NCBI RefSeq assembly: GCF_001628715.1
Contig: NZ_CP011120.1
Coordinates: forward strand, 2,589,501-2,653,500
DNA: 64,000 nucleotides
DNA from: Acetobacter oryzifermentans
Lineage (GTDB): Bacteria; Pseudomonadota; Alphaproteobacteria; Acetobacterales; Acetobacteraceae
Reading direction: 5' to 3'
Part shown: in pieces, positions 28,423-38,245 of the stretch
Layout: the number at the start of each line of letters is the position of its first letter
Numbering within the stretch: the stretch's first letter is position 1
Position numbers and translations under genes: made by a program
The notes under the pieces: generated by a model
Told to the model about the DNA's origin: nothing
Databases searched by the model: none
The model's input: only the letters and a program-made list of their open reading frames with translations

Positions 28423-29682
28423 TTATGACTGACGATAACGGAAGATATTCAAATCAGCCGTATCAATATCTGGCTTTTTGTTGGACATAAGATCCGCCAA
28501 AACTTTGCCAGATCCACATGCCATAGTCCACCCTAACGTACCGTGCCCAGTGTTCAGGAACAGATTATCCAAGCCTGTGCGCCCGATAACTGGGGTGCCA
28601 TCTGGAGTCATTGGGCGCAGCCCTGTCCAGAAAAGCGCCTGCTCTACATCGCAACATCCAGGAAACAAATCTGTTACGGAATGTTCCAGCGTTTCACGCC
28701 GTGGCTTACGTAAACGGCGGCTAAAACCAGCCAATTCCGCGGTGCCCCCAATACGCACTCTGTCTCCCAGCCGAGTAATACCAATTTTGAATGTTTCATC
28801 CATAATAGTAGAAACCGGCGCAGCATCTGCATTTTGAATAGATGCTGTTAAAGAATAACCTTTTACAGGATATACTGGAAGATCAATCCCCAAAGGCCGT
28901 AGAAGGGCGGGAGAAAAACTGCCTAATGATAGCACATAGGAATCTGCGGTTAATACGCCGTGAGACGTTTCTACACCCGTAACACGCCCACTTTCTGAGC
29001 GAATGCGGCGCACAACCGTATCGTACAGAAACTTCACGCCTGCTTCCTGCGCCATGCTGGCCAAACGCTGCGTGAACTTAAAGGCATCTCCGGTTTCATC
29101 ACCCGGCAAACGCAAACCACCTACAATCTTCTGGCGAGATACGGCTAAACCTGGTTCGGCAGCTACGCAGCCATCTACATCCAAAAGTTCGTAGGGCACA
29201 TTGTATTGTTTAAGAACAGCAATATCCTTGGCTGTTGCATCAAGCTGTTTCTGGGTTCTAAAAACCTGTAGCGTGCCCTGCTGACGGTCATCATACGTAA
29301 TGCCTGTGCTGGATCGTAAATCCTGCATCACATCACGGCTATATTCTGCCAACCGAACCATACGGCCCTTATTGCGATCATACGCAGCAGCCGTACAGTT
29401 TTCCAACATCTGCAAAAGCCATTTCCACAAATGCGGGTCTGGCATTGGCCAAAACACAAATGGCCGATACTTCATCATCAACCAGCTAATGGATTTTAGC
29501 GGCACACCCGGTCCCGCCCATGGCGCAGAATAACCGGGGGAGACCTGCCCCGCATTAGCAAAACTGGTTTCCATACCAGCTTCCGGCTGGCGATCCACCA
29601 CTGTAACCTCATGCCCTGCCTTGGCCAAATACCAGGCAGATGTAACCCCTACAACACCACTTCCCAGAACCAGAATTTTCAT
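28423..29682 (-). CDS. dadA: D-amino acid dehydrogenase, small subunit
   Basis: Membrane-associated FAD enzyme that oxidises D-alanine and other D-amino acids to 2-oxo acids, passing electrons to the respiratory chain. The 419-residue protein opens with the FAD loop [20 protein letters not shown], then '[22 protein letters not shown]', and near the end '[15 protein letters not shown]' and '[17 protein letters not shown]', all DadA hallmarks. It follows the alanine racemase gene by 30 bp on the same strand, so L-alanine can be racemised and then oxidised. Confidence 0.95.
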   Translation of the reverse strand: MKILVLGSGVVGVTSAWYLAKAGHEVTVVDRQPEAGMETSFANAGQVSPGYSAPWAGPGVPLKSISWLMMKYRPFVFWPMPDPHLWKWLLQMLENCTAAAYDRNKGRMVRLAEYSRDVMQDLRSSTGITYDDRQQGTLQVFRTQKQLDATAKDIAVLKQYNVPYELLDVDGCVAAEPGLAVSRQKIVGGLRLPGDETGDAFKFTQRLASMAQEAGVKFLYDTVVRRIRSESGRVTGVETSHGVLTADSYVLSLGSFSPALLRPLGIDLPVYPVKGYSLTASIQNADAAPVSTIMDETFKIGITRLGDRVRIGGTAELAGFSRRLRKPRRETLEHSVTDLFPGCCDVEQALFWTGLRPMTPDGTPVIGRTGLDNLFLNTGHGTLGWTMACGSGKVLADLMSNKKPDIDTADLNIFRYRQS

Positions 29683-29712
29683 TTCTGCTTATCTTTCTGT
29701 TGGGTAAACTGT

Positions 29713-30858
29713 TCAGGCAGCCGTTGTGTAAACACGGTGATAACGCCGCCCCAGAGATGTCAGTACTTCGTAACCAATTGTGCCTTCTGCTTTGGCTACA
29801 GCATCCACGCCGTAAGACGCGTTTAAAAGTTCCACCATGCTATCTTCCCCCAGCAACCCTTCGGGCACTTCAGAAAGATCAACAGTCATGGAATCCATAG
29901 AAATGCGGCCCAGAATTGGCAGCCGATACCCTTTATACCAAGCACAGCCAGCCGCAGCCCCTGCACGGGCAAAGCCATCTGCGTAACCTGTTGCAATGGT
30001 GGCAACACGGCACGGATCATGAGCCTGCCATGTCAGCCCGTAACCTACCCGATCCCCTTTGGATAAATGGCGAATTTGCAGAATATGGGCTTGCAAGCCA
30101 ACCACTGGCTTAAGTGGGTTCTCACCCTCATTTTGTGGTGCCACGCCATATAAAGCCGCACCAGGGCGCACGAGATCAAACTGAAACTGCGACCCCAGAA
30201 AAATGCCAGATGAGGCAGAAAGGCTTAAAGTTGCTTTGGGCAGCATACGTGCATATGCCTCAAACCGTTCACGCTGCATGGTATTTGCTGGGTTTTTTGG
30301 AGTATCTGCGCAAGCAAGATGGCTCATTACCAAGCTGACGGATAAGCCTTCCAGCAGTTCTGGAGATACTGCCAGTTTATGGATATCAGCTTCTGAAAGG
30401 CCAAAACGAGACATGCCCGTATCAAGCTGAATGGCCACATCCAGCGGCTTATCTATTTTGGCTGCCAGCTCTCGCAAAACAGCAACCTGTTCTAAACTAT
30501 TCAGAACAGGCCGCAAATTATTGCGCACACAAACTTCAGCTGCATCTGGCCGAGGGCCGTGCAACACCGTTACCGACGTTGTGGAAGATAGATAGGGCCT
30601 AAGAGCAAGCCCTTCATCTACGTGTGCAACAAAAAAATGTTCTGCACCCGCTTTTTCCAAAACAGGAGCCACCTGCGCAACACCCAGCCCATAGGCATCT
30701 GCTTTAACCACTGCGGCGCAAACTGTTTTGCCCAATCGGCCTTTAAGGTAACGGTAATTTTCAGCAATGGCGGGTAGATTAACCGTAAGAACTGCCCCTG
30801 CGCGAGATGCTGGCCACAGTGTTCTAGCTGAGGACGAAACAGTATTCACAACCGCCAC
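29713..30858 (-). CDS. Alanine racemase (catabolic-type context)
   Basis: PLP-dependent fold-III racemase of 381 residues. PLP Lys52 sits in VVKADAYGLG; 'LDTGMSRFGL', 'GDRVGYGLTW' and 'ILGRISMDSMTVDLS' are the usual Alr landmarks. Coupled with dadA downstream and the divergent Lrp-family regulator, it fits the DadX role (L-Ala to D-Ala for oxidation), but as the only racemase visible here it may also supply D-Ala for peptidoglycan; alr or dadX cannot be decided from the sequence. Confidence 0.94.
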   Translation of the reverse strand: MAVVNTVSSSARTLWPASRAGAVLTVNLPAIAENYRYLKGRLGKTVCAAVVKADAYGLGVAQVAPVLEKAGAEHFFVAHVDEGLALRPYLSSTTSVTVLHGPRPDAAEVCVRNNLRPVLNSLEQVAVLRELAAKIDKPLDVAIQLDTGMSRFGLSEADIHKLAVSPELLEGLSVSLVMSHLACADTPKNPANTMQRERFEAYARMLPKATLSLSASSGIFLGSQFQFDLVRPGAALYGVAPQNEGENPLKPVVGLQAHILQIRHLSKGDRVGYGLTWQAHDPCRVATIATGYADGFARAGAAAGCAWYKGYRLPILGRISMDSMTVDLSEVPEGLLGEDSMVELLNASYGVDAVAKAEGTIGYEVLTSLGRRYHRVYTTAA

Positions 30859-30943
30859 CCTTATTTGTTTCGATTCCAGAATTTTAACAGGTATTTTATA
30901 AGATATCCTGTCTGTGTGTTGCAGAATATATTATTTTTCCTAT

Positions 30944-30958
30944 ATTTTAGAATAAAAT
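30944..30958. promoter_or_regulatory. Candidate Lrp-family operator
   Basis: ATTTTA-GAA-TAAAAT, a 6-3-6 A/T-rich palindrome of the size bound by Lrp/AsnC proteins, sits 28 bp upstream of the lrp-like ATG within the divergent 128-bp gap to the alanine racemase gene. Confidence 0.4.
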
Positions 30959-30986
30959 TTCAATATCAGCCCACAAAAGGCAGATT

Positions 30987-31439
30987 ATGCCAGACCGTGT
31001 AACAGAAGCTATTTTACGGCACCTTGAACATAACGGCCGCCTAAGCAATGCTGAACTGGCTGAAAAAGTGGGCCTTTCGCCTTCTGCTTGCCTGCGCCGC
31101 GTGCGCATGCTTGAACAACAGGGCACCATACAAGGCTACCGCGCCCTTATTACCCGGCAAAAAAGCCCGGCAGTTGCCACGATTATTGTGCAGATCACGC
31201 TGGAGAAGCAGACAGAAGAATGCCTTCGGCGTTTTGAAAGCCGCATCAAGGAATGTGCCGATGTTAAGGAGTGTTACCTGATGACAGGTGATGCCGACTA
31301 TCTACTGCGCGTAGAAGCCCGAGACATGCAGGATTACGAACGTATCCACAAAGAGGAATTATCCCGCATGCCGGGTGTTGTGCGTATTCAAAGCAATTTT
31401 GCCATTCGCCCCGTTGTGCAGCAGGGCAAATGTAACTGA
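30987..31439 (+). CDS. Lrp/AsnC-family transcriptional regulator
   Basis: A 150-residue Lrp-type regulator: N-terminal HTH (ILRHLEHNGRLSNAELAEKV, 'LSPSACLRRVRMLEQQGTI'), then an effector-binding RAM domain ('VKECYLMTGDADYLLRVEA'). Divergent orientation to the alanine racemase-dadA pair makes it the likely local activator responding to alanine, as DadR/AlaR do elsewhere (inference). Its stop is only 4 bp from the convergent rbfA stop and no terminator fits between. Confidence 0.92.
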   Translation: MPDRVTEAILRHLEHNGRLSNAELAEKVGLSPSACLRRVRMLEQQGTIQGYRALITRQKSPAVATIIVQITLEKQTEECLRRFESRIKECADVKECYLMTGDADYLLRVEARDMQDYERIHKEELSRMPGVVRIQSNFAIRPVVQQGKCN

Positions 31440-31443
31440 ACGA

Positions 31444-31908
31444 TTAGTCTTCCGATTCTTCATCTTCCGAGGAAGCACCCAAATCACGCTGTACTTCAGG
31501 TGAGCGCAGCAGTGTATCCATATGCATGGCCGTATCCAGCGCTGTATCTGGCTGGAAATGAAGCTCCGGCACAGTACGCGCACGTATTTTATGCGCAAGC
31601 TGTGTTCTTAACCACGGAGCCACCCGCTTTAACGCAGGTAGAAGCTCAGCAACATCACTACGTCCCAAACGGGTAATAAAGACCGTTGCGTGACGAAAAT
31701 CTGGAGAAAGCCGCACCTCTGTTACCGTAAGGGCAACATCTACCAGATCCGGATCACGAAACGTGGTGCGTGCAAAAACTTCAGCCAGCACACGCCGCAC
31801 TTCTTCCCCTACCCGCAACTGACGCTGCGATGGGCCAGATGGAGCAAGACCGGCGAGATACCCCGCCGGCCCTGCTACTTTACTGCCTGATCCGTTCTTA
31901 CGGCTCAT
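31444..31908 (-). CDS. rbfA: 30S ribosome-binding factor A
   Basis: Late 30S maturation factor and cold-shock protein. The 154-residue product has the RbfA core ('[20 protein letters not shown]', '[15 protein letters not shown]', '[13 protein letters not shown]') with a Gly/Ser-rich N-terminal extension and an acidic tail ending SSEDEESED. Its start overlaps the infB stop by 4 bp. It is the last gene of the rimP-nusA operon here; truB does not follow. Confidence 0.95.
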   Translation of the reverse strand: MSRKNGSGSKVAGPAGYLAGLAPSGPSQRQLRVGEEVRRVLAEVFARTTFRDPDLVDVALTVTEVRLSPDFRHATVFITRLGRSDVAELLPALKRVAPWLRTQLAHKIRARTVPELHFQPDTALDTAMHMDTLLRSPEVQRDLGASSEDEESED

Positions 31909-34574
31909 GCTGGAACCAGCTCACTTTCAAAGCATTCCACCACGTCGCCTTCGCGCAGATCATTGTAGCCTGCAAAGGAAAGGCCACATTCGTAACCTTT
32001 GCTGACTTCCTTCACATCGTCCTTGAAGCGCTTGAGCTGGCTCAAATCACCTTCATGAACCACTACGCCGTCACGCAGCAGACGCACGCCACAGCCACGT
32101 TTGACAACGCCTTCTGTAACGTAACAACCAGCCACCTTGCCCACCTTGCTGATTTCGAACACACGGCGGATTTCGGCATAGCCAAGGAACTTTTCGCGAT
32201 GCTTAGGTGCCTGCTTACCGCGCACAAGCTGTTCCACATCATCAGCAACCTGATAGATGATGGAATAGTAGCGGATATCCACACCTTCGCGCTGCGCCAG
32301 TTGGCGCGCCTGTGCTGTGGCACGCACATTGAATGCAATAATCACTGCATCCGATGCCTTACCAAGCTGCACATCGCTTTCCGTGATCTGACCAACAGAA
32401 GCATTAAGAACGCGAACGCCCACTTCTTCATTTGCCAGCTTGAGCACTGTTGTCTGAATAGCTTCCGCAGAACCTTGAACGTCTGCCTTGATCAGAACAG
32501 AAACTTCTTTCTGATCACCCGCCTGAATACGGGCTAGCATCTGATCCAACGTGCCACGTGCAGCAACCTGACCAGCCACCTGATGTTCTTTCAGCTTACG
32601 CTGACGGAACTCGGAAATCTCACGTGCGCGGTTTTCGTTTTCAACCACCACGAACGGAGCACCGGCAGATGGCACACCAGAAAGACCCAGCACTTCAACC
32701 GGCATGGAAGGCCCTGCATCCGTAACCTGGCGGCCACGATCATCCAGCAGAGCACGCACCCGGCCCCATTCGGTGCCCGCAACCACGATATCGCCTTTAT
32801 GCAGCGTACCTTTTTGCACCAGCACAGAAGCAACAGAGCCGCGGCCACGATCCAGACGGCTTTCAATAACGGCACCTTCAGCAGCCCGATCTGGGTTGGC
32901 CTTCAGCTCCAGAATTTCTGCCTGCAGAAGAATGGCTTCTTCCAGCTTGTCCAGACCAGTGCGTTTAAGAGCGGAAACTTCGATATCCTGAACGTCACCG
33001 CCCATGGATTCCACCACAATTTCGTGGCTCAGAAGTTCCTGACGCACCCGGTCAGGTTTAGCGCCCGGCTTGTCGATCTTGTTGATAGCAACAATCATCG
33101 GCACGTTTGCAGCCTTAGCATGCTTAATGGCTTCAACCGTCTGAGGCATAACACCATCATCAGCCGCCACAACCAGCACCACCACGTCCGTAATGGATGC
33201 ACCACGAGCACGCATAGCCGTAAAGGCTTCATGGCCCGGGGTATCCAAGAATGTGATCTTGGAGCCGGAAGGCAGAGTAACCTGATAAGCCCCAATATGC
33301 TGGGTAATACCGCCTGCTTCTCCACCCGCAACGTCTGTTGTGCGCAGAGCATCCAGCAGAGATGTCTTACCGTGGTCAACGTGACCCATGATTGTAACAA
33401 CTGGCGGACGCGGACGCAGAGCTTCTGGTGCGTCTTCCACACCTTCAATGCCCAGTTCAACGTCTGCCTCAGAAACACGGCGCACGCGATGGCCGAATTC
33501 TTCAACAATCAGTTCAGCTGTATCTGCATCAATCGTCTGGGTAACTGTTGCCATCACGCCCATTTTCATCAGCGCTTTGATAACTTCACCCTGACGGGCA
33601 GCCATACGGTTTGCCAGTTCCTGCACGGTAATGTTTTCCGGCAGAACCACATCACGCACAACCTTCACCTGATCGGAACGCAAACGTTCCAGTTCAGCCT
33701 GACGGCGTTCACGCTCGCGCTGACGACGAACAGATGCGAGTGACCGCGTCTTATCATCATCACCTTCAATCGCGGCCTGCACGTCAATACGGCCTGCACG
33801 ACGGCCACCACCGACATCGGACTTACGCCCACCACCACTTTTACGATGGTTACCAGGGGGCGCCTTGCGAGATGCACCACGGCGCGGCGCATCGTCACTT
33901 TCCATGTCACGACCGCTACGCAGACGCAGTGTTTGCGCAGCCGCTGGTTCTTTTTCCTTAGCTTCAGCAGGCTGAGAGCGTGAGGGAACAGGCTTCAGCG
34001 GCTTGGCTGGCATAATTGCACGTTCAGCCAACGGACGCAGGCGCCCAACCGGCGGAGCCAGTGTGACTTCACCCGGAATGGGCACAGCCGAAACAACTGG
34101 CTCTTTCACGGCGATAGGCTGAATGGAATCAATGCGTGATTTACGCTCTTCCTCTTCAGCAGCAGCCTTTGCTGCTTCGGCTTCTTCAGCCGCGCGCTTA
34201 TCTTCCTCTTCCTTACGGCGCGCTTCTTCAGCAGCCGAAAGAATACGGATTTTTTCAGCTTCGCGCTGCTCGGCTTCACGCCGGGCGGCTTCTTCCGCTG
34301 CTTTTTTCTGTTCCGCCAGCACACGCTGACGCATGGCCAGTTCAGCGGCTGTTAGCGTACGACCGCCACCGCGCGCTCCACCGGCACGTCCGCCAGAACC
34401 ACCCGGGCCGGCACCACGTTTTTTGCGCACTTCAACCTGCACAACCTTGGAACGGCCATGACTGAAACTCTGCCGCACGGACCCGGCATCAACCGTCCGT
34501 CCGACCTCCGAACGCCCTGCCGGCCGAAGGGACAAACGCCCCTTACCCTGATCCTGATCCTTGCCTTCGCTCAT
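31905..34574 (-). CDS. infB: Translation initiation factor IF-2
   Basis: GTPase that brings initiator tRNA to the 30S subunit. The 889-residue protein has an extended low-complexity Ala/Glu/Arg/Lys N terminus, the IF2_N domain ('[15 protein letters not shown]'), G1 [15 protein letters not shown]3 DTPGHEAF, G4 NKIDKP, and domains 2-4 with the C-terminal fMet-tRNA-binding end '[15 protein letters not shown]'. Overlaps ylxR and rbfA by 4 bp on each side. Confidence 0.98.
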   Translation of the reverse strand: MSEGKDQDQGKGRLSLRPAGRSEVGRTVDAGSVRQSFSHGRSKVVQVEVRKKRGAGPGGSGGRAGGARGGGRTLTAAELAMRQRVLAEQKKAAEEAARREAEQREAEKIRILSAAEEARRKEEEDKRAAEEAEAAKAAAEEEERKSRIDSIQPIAVKEPVVSAVPIPGEVTLAPPVGRLRPLAERAIMPAKPLKPVPSRSQPAEAKEKEPAAAQTLRLRSGRDMESDDAPRRGASRKAPPGNHRKSGGGRKSDVGGGRRAGRIDVQAAIEGDDDKTRSLASVRRQRERERRQAELERLRSDQVKVVRDVVLPENITVQELANRMAARQGEVIKALMKMGVMATVTQTIDADTAELIVEEFGHRVRRVSEADVELGIEGVEDAPEALRPRPPVVTIMGHVDHGKTSLLDALRTTDVAGGEAGGITQHIGAYQVTLPSGSKITFLDTPGHEAFTAMRARGASITDVVVLVVAADDGVMPQTVEAIKHAKAANVPMIVAINKIDKPGAKPDRVRQELLSHEIVVESMGGDVQDIEVSALKRTGLDKLEEAILLQAEILELKANPDRAAEGAVIESRLDRGRGSVASVLVQKGTLHKGDIVVAGTEWGRVRALLDDRGRQVTDAGPSMPVEVLGLSGVPSAGAPFVVVENENRAREISEFRQRKLKEHQVAGQVAARGTLDQMLARIQAGDQKEVSVLIKADVQGSAEAIQTTVLKLANEEVGVRVLNASVGQITESDVQLGKASDAVIIAFNVRATAQARQLAQREGVDIRYYSIIYQVADDVEQLVRGKQAPKHREKFLGYAEIRRVFEISKVGKVAGCYVTEGVVKRGCGVRLLRDGVVVHEGDLSQLKRFKDDVKEVSKGYECGLSFAGYNDLREGDVVECFESELVPA

Positions 34575-35221
34575 TGACCCGCCTGTTCACACCCATGCGC
34601 CGGAAAGGTCCGGGGCATGCGAGGGCCGCCTTCAGCAACCCCCGTAAAACGCTTATTCTCACAACGTAAGCGCTGTGCCAGCCCTCCGGCTGAAAGCGCC
34701 ACGTTCACCACTCGTTCCCGCCCAAAAATCTTTGCCAGATCTTCAGATGACAACGCCTCAACGACAGGAATATCGCGTTGGCCAGAAACCAGCCTCTCCC
34801 GCTCTTCCCTGCTTCCATCCAGTGCATGAACAACAATGGCAGCTTTACGCTGCACCAGCCATTCCCGCACCTTCATAAATCCACTTGTAGCCTGACCAGC
34901 TCTGCGAGCCAGCCCTACAAGTTCACTCATCCGCCGGAGCAGTCCTGTTTCTACACGGGCTACTATATCTTCCGGCACCTTAACCTGTTGGCGTGCGGCG
35001 CGTGAAAAAATGCCCCGAACACGCGCCTGTTCTATCACATCCCGGCGGGGGCTCAACCATATTCCCCGCCCCGGCAGACGTGCATCTAGATCAGGCACCA
35101 CTTCACCAGATGGTGAAATCACAAACCGGATCATTAAAGAAGGTTCGCCTTCTTCACGCGTTACCGCGCACCTCCGAAGGCTGCCTTTCTCTTCTGTTTC
35201 TGGCAAGAAATCACCACCCAC
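34571..35221 (-). CDS. YlxR-family RNA-binding protein with L7Ae-like C-terminal domain
   Basis: A 216-residue protein from a GTG start. It fuses a DUF448/YlxR domain ('[19 protein letters not shown]', '[15 protein letters not shown]') to an L7Ae/L30e-like domain ('[18 protein letters not shown]', '[13 protein letters not shown]'). These are usually separate proteins in Firmicutes (YlxR and YlxQ) and fused in Alphaproteobacteria. It sits between nusA and infB, with 4-bp overlap to infB, and probably acts in nucleoid, transcription or RNase P control as described for YlxR. Confidence 0.92.
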   Translation of the reverse strand: MGGDFLPETEEKGSLRRCAVTREEGEPSLMIRFVISPSGEVVPDLDARLPGRGIWLSPRRDVIEQARVRGIFSRAARQQVKVPEDIVARVETGLLRRMSELVGLARRAGQATSGFMKVREWLVQRKAAIVVHALDGSREERERLVSGQRDIPVVEALSSEDLAKIFGRERVVNVALSAGGLAQRLRCENKRFTGVAEGGPRMPRTFPAHGCEQAGQ

Positions 35222-35234
35222 TTTATATCAGGCC

Positions 35235-36779
35235 TCAGGCGTTGGCCTCACCTTCCTTGGTATCGGAAGGCTGCTGATTTTCATCCTCAAACCAATGAGC
35301 ACGTGCTGCCATGATGATTTCATTGGCGGCATCTTCCTCAATGGCATCGGTGCCCAAGATCTCAACCAGTTCATCACCAGCCAGATCTGCAAGGTCGTCT
35401 AAGGTTTTTACACCCTTTTCACCCAATGTCACAAGCATCTGGTTTGTAAACACGCCCATATCGGCAATATCGTCCACAACACCTAGCTCTTTCCGCCGAT
35501 CATCCAGCTTTTGTTCCTGCTGAACGAGGTAAGATTCAGCACGCTGAACCAGCTCCTGAACGACCGACTCGTCAAATCCTTCAATGCCAATCAGCTCATC
35601 TGGATCTGCAAAAGCCAGTTCTTCGATGGAATGGAAGCCTTCCGTGACCAGCAGACCTGCAATTACGTCATCCACATCCAGCGCTTCAACAAACAGCGCT
35701 GTCCGACGGCGGAACTCTTCCTGACGGCGTTCGGATTCTTCCGCTTCTGTCAGAATATCAATATCCCAACGCGTCAACTGGCTGGCCAGACGGACATTCT
35801 GCCCACGACGGCCAATAGCCAAAGAAAGCTGCTCATCCGGCACAACTACTTCTACGCGACCGGCTTCTTCATCCATCACCACCTTGCTGACTTCAGCAGG
35901 CGCCAGCGCATTCACTACAAAAGTAGCGGCCTGCGGGCTCCACGGGATGATATCAATCTTTTCGCCCTGCAATTCGGCCACAACGGCCTGCACACGGGAA
36001 CCGCGCATACCAACGCAAGCCCCAACAGGATCGATAGACGCATCACGAGAAATCACGGCCATTTTGGCGCGAGAACCAGGATCACGCGCAACGGCTTTAA
36101 TTTCAATAATGCCATCATAAATTTCTGGCACTTCCTGCGCAAACAGCTTGGCCAAAAAGGCCGGATGCGTGCGGGAAAGGAAAATCTGCGGTCCACGCGG
36201 CTCATCACGCACATCGTAGATATAGGCGCGCACGCGATCCGAGTTACGGAACGTTTCACGCGGGATCAACTCATCACGTCGCAGCAGCGCTTCTGCCGAA
36301 CCAATTTCAACCAGCAGATTGCCGTATTCGGTCCGCTTAACGGTGCCGTTTACAATTTCACCTACGCGATCCTTGAATTCGTTATACTGGCGCTTGCGTT
36401 CATATTCACGCACGCGCTGCACAATCACCTGCTTGGCGGTTTGCGCGGCAATACGCCCAAAATCAATCGGGGGCAGTGGATCGATCAGGTATTCGCCTGC
36501 CTGAATTTCTGGGCGAAACTTACGGGCAATGGAGAGCGCAATCTGCGTATCTTCATTTTCCACTTCATCCACCACTTCCGTCCAACGGGACAAGCGCACA
36601 TCACCTGTCTTGCGGTCGATGGTGGCACGAATGTCCTTTTCGTGCCCATATTTGGCGCGTCCGGCTTTCTGGATCGCCTGTTCCATGGCTTCCAGCACTT
36701 CTTCACGCTCAATACCTTTCTCGCGCGAGACAGCGTCTGCAACCAGCAAAAGTTCAGGACGGGAAACAGAGGTATCCAT
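35235..36779 (-). CDS. nusA: Transcription elongation/termination factor NusA
   Basis: RNA polymerase-associated pausing and antitermination factor. The 514-residue protein shows the N-terminal polymerase-binding domain ('LLLVADAVSREKGIEREEV'), the S1 domain (GEIVNGTVKRTEYGNLLVEI), two KH domains ('DPVGACVGMRGSRVQAVV', 'LAIGRRGQNVRLASQL') and two C-terminal helical AR-like repeats. It follows rimP by 30 bp and precedes ylxR by 13 bp. Confidence 0.98.
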   Translation of the reverse strand: MDTSVSRPELLLVADAVSREKGIEREEVLEAMEQAIQKAGRAKYGHEKDIRATIDRKTGDVRLSRWTEVVDEVENEDTQIALSIARKFRPEIQAGEYLIDPLPPIDFGRIAAQTAKQVIVQRVREYERKRQYNEFKDRVGEIVNGTVKRTEYGNLLVEIGSAEALLRRDELIPRETFRNSDRVRAYIYDVRDEPRGPQIFLSRTHPAFLAKLFAQEVPEIYDGIIEIKAVARDPGSRAKMAVISRDASIDPVGACVGMRGSRVQAVVAELQGEKIDIIPWSPQAATFVVNALAPAEVSKVVMDEEAGRVEVVVPDEQLSLAIGRRGQNVRLASQLTRWDIDILTEAEESERRQEEFRRRTALFVEALDVDDVIAGLLVTEGFHSIEELAFADPDELIGIEGFDESVVQELVQRAESYLVQQEQKLDDRRKELGVVDDIADMGVFTNQMLVTLGEKGVKTLDDLADLAGDELVEILGTDAIEEDAANEIIMAARAHWFEDENQQPSDTKEGEANA

Positions 36780-36809
36780 ACTCTCAGCTCTCCAAAACAG
36801 GCAGCTTTA

Positions 36810-37415
36810 TCAATGCACCTTGGGCCCGGAAGAATCGTTATCATTCTTCTGGGCGGGATCAGTGCCGGGCGCAGGTTGCACCATACGGGCACTAGCTTCA
36901 ATCAGAGCATCTGTCAGCACCAGCCGTGCACGCCGGAGTTCTTCCAGCGGCAAGGCAACTTCCGTGCCATCATCCAGACGCATCCGCGCAACAGTTCCAT
37001 CAGACCCCAGAACCACACCAGAAAAGCGGCGGCGCCCATTTACCGGCAGCAGAACTTCTGCCTTGGCCTGGTGCCCGGCAAAGCGGTTCCAGTCCTTCGC
37101 ACGGGTAAGGGGCCGATCTATTCCGGCAGAGGAAACTTCCAGCGTCCACGCCCCAGGAATGGGGTCTTCAACATCCAGCACGGCACCTACCGCGTGGCTG
37201 ATCCGCTCACAATCTTCCACATTAATCAGGGAACCATCTTTGCGATCCGCCATGATCTGCACGGTCGGACGCTCACGCCCCAGCACAGCAACACGCACAA
37301 TCTCATAACCCATATCCTCAACGGCAGGGGCTATCAGCGCAGCAACGCGAGCTTCTAGGCCAGAGTGAGTAGAAAGGTCTGTATCCAATGCAAAAAAGGC
37401 GGCCGTCAAGGCCAC
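36810..37415 (-). CDS. rimP: Ribosome maturation factor RimP
   Basis: 30S maturation factor of 201 residues from a GTG start at 37415; GGGGG just upstream is a weak ribosome-binding site, and a start a few codons later is possible. RimP features: '[18 protein letters not shown]', '[18 protein letters not shown]', '[18 protein letters not shown]'. The tail is hydrophilic. First gene of the rimP-nusA-ylxR-infB-rbfA operon. Confidence 0.93.
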   Translation of the reverse strand: MALTAAFFALDTDLSTHSGLEARVAALIAPAVEDMGYEIVRVAVLGRERPTVQIMADRKDGSLINVEDCERISHAVGAVLDVEDPIPGAWTLEVSSAGIDRPLTRAKDWNRFAGHQAKAEVLLPVNGRRRFSGVVLGSDGTVARMRLDDGTEVALPLEELRRARLVLTDALIEASARMVQPAPGTDPAQKNDNDSSGPKVH

Positions 37416-37648
37416 CCCCCGAAACGTAAAACAAATTGAGAAGGATGGCTCTTTATGTAAGGGATGTGGAGTGAAACCGCAAGGGTAGAATAAAGCTACT
37501 GCCCGCCATGCAAATCTTTACCCTTTATAAAAAACAATTTTACGGGCTGGATGCAAATTGCACATTGCAGGGCACACCGGACATGCTTTTATTAACCCTA
37601 TTGCGACATATTTGCCATCCTCCACACTGCAAGGGCTGACCTTTCAAT

Positions 37649-38245
37649 ATGCACAAAGAGCCAGAACCCGCATGGAAGCCACAACCGCAGCCACAGGCAG
37701 CAGATAAACCTTCTGGCGTGCGTATGGCTCTGATTGGGCTGGCAACATGCGTTATCATGGCTGGAGCTGGCGTGCATTTTATGGGCGGTGGGCACGGAAA
37801 TACCGCCACCCCTGCGGCAGAAAACAACACACAAGATCATGATAACAGCGCCAATCGTATGGGAATCCCCCTTACGCTAATTGCCTCGCAAAAAGCTGCT
37901 CAAGCGCTTGCCAAATCCGATTATACGGAACAGGAACAGGCAGATATTCTGGCAGGTATCAAACGGCGAGACATTCGCTTAGTGGCCATGCCTGTTTACG
38001 ATGCCACAGGCGCAGGAGGCACAATTACGCTTATTTGTGGGCCGTGGCACCATACAGTGCATTTATCCCCCACCCCGCAAACCGTCATTCTGCCCATTAC
38101 GATCAGTGGCAATGTTGATATCATACCGGCATCAGACCCCGGGCCTACTGGTATTGGAAGCGGTGCCATTACGGTATTCGGCCCACAAACACTGCCGATT
38201 ATGTATAAAGGGGATACTCTGCCACTAACGGTGATTGCGCAATGA
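37649..38245 (+). CDS. Envelope protein of unknown function, gene 1 of AAA cluster
   Basis: Unrecognised 198-residue protein. The N terminus is short and Pro/Gln-rich (HKEPEPAWKPQPQPQ), then one membrane segment at about 26-46 (ALIGLATCVIMAGAGVHFM). The exported part has a polar linker, a short helix-like region ('EQADILAGIKRRDIRLVAMP') and a beta-rich C-terminal domain ending 'MYKGDTLPLTVIAQ'. Its stop overlaps the start of the AAA+ gene (ATGA), so expression is coupled. It may be the periplasmic sensor or substrate-handling partner of the ATPase (inference). Confidence 0.75.
   Translation: MHKEPEPAWKPQPQPQAADKPSGVRMALIGLATCVIMAGAGVHFMGGGHGNTATPAAENNTQDHDNSANRMGIPLTLIASQKAAQALAKSDYTEQEQADILAGIKRRDIRLVAMPVYDATGAGGTITLICGPWHHTVHLSPTPQTVILPITISGNVDIIPASDPGPTGIGSGAITVFGPQTLPIMYKGDTLPLTVIAQ

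Noticed and set aside
32583..33743. 386-residue plus-strand open frame opposite infB
   Set aside because: Antisense shadow of the IF-2 GTPase region; composition rich in His, Cys and Asn and no motifs.
35511..37358. 615-residue plus-strand open frame opposite nusA and rimP
   Set aside because: It is the antisense shadow of two well-recognised genes, with Arg/His/Asn-rich, non-protein-like sequence and no conserved motif.
37416..37648. Search for an RNA gene or small ORF between rimP and the AAA cluster
   Set aside because: No stable hairpin with T-tract, tRNA cloverleaf or ribosome-binding-site-preceded frame longer than about 10 codons was seen.
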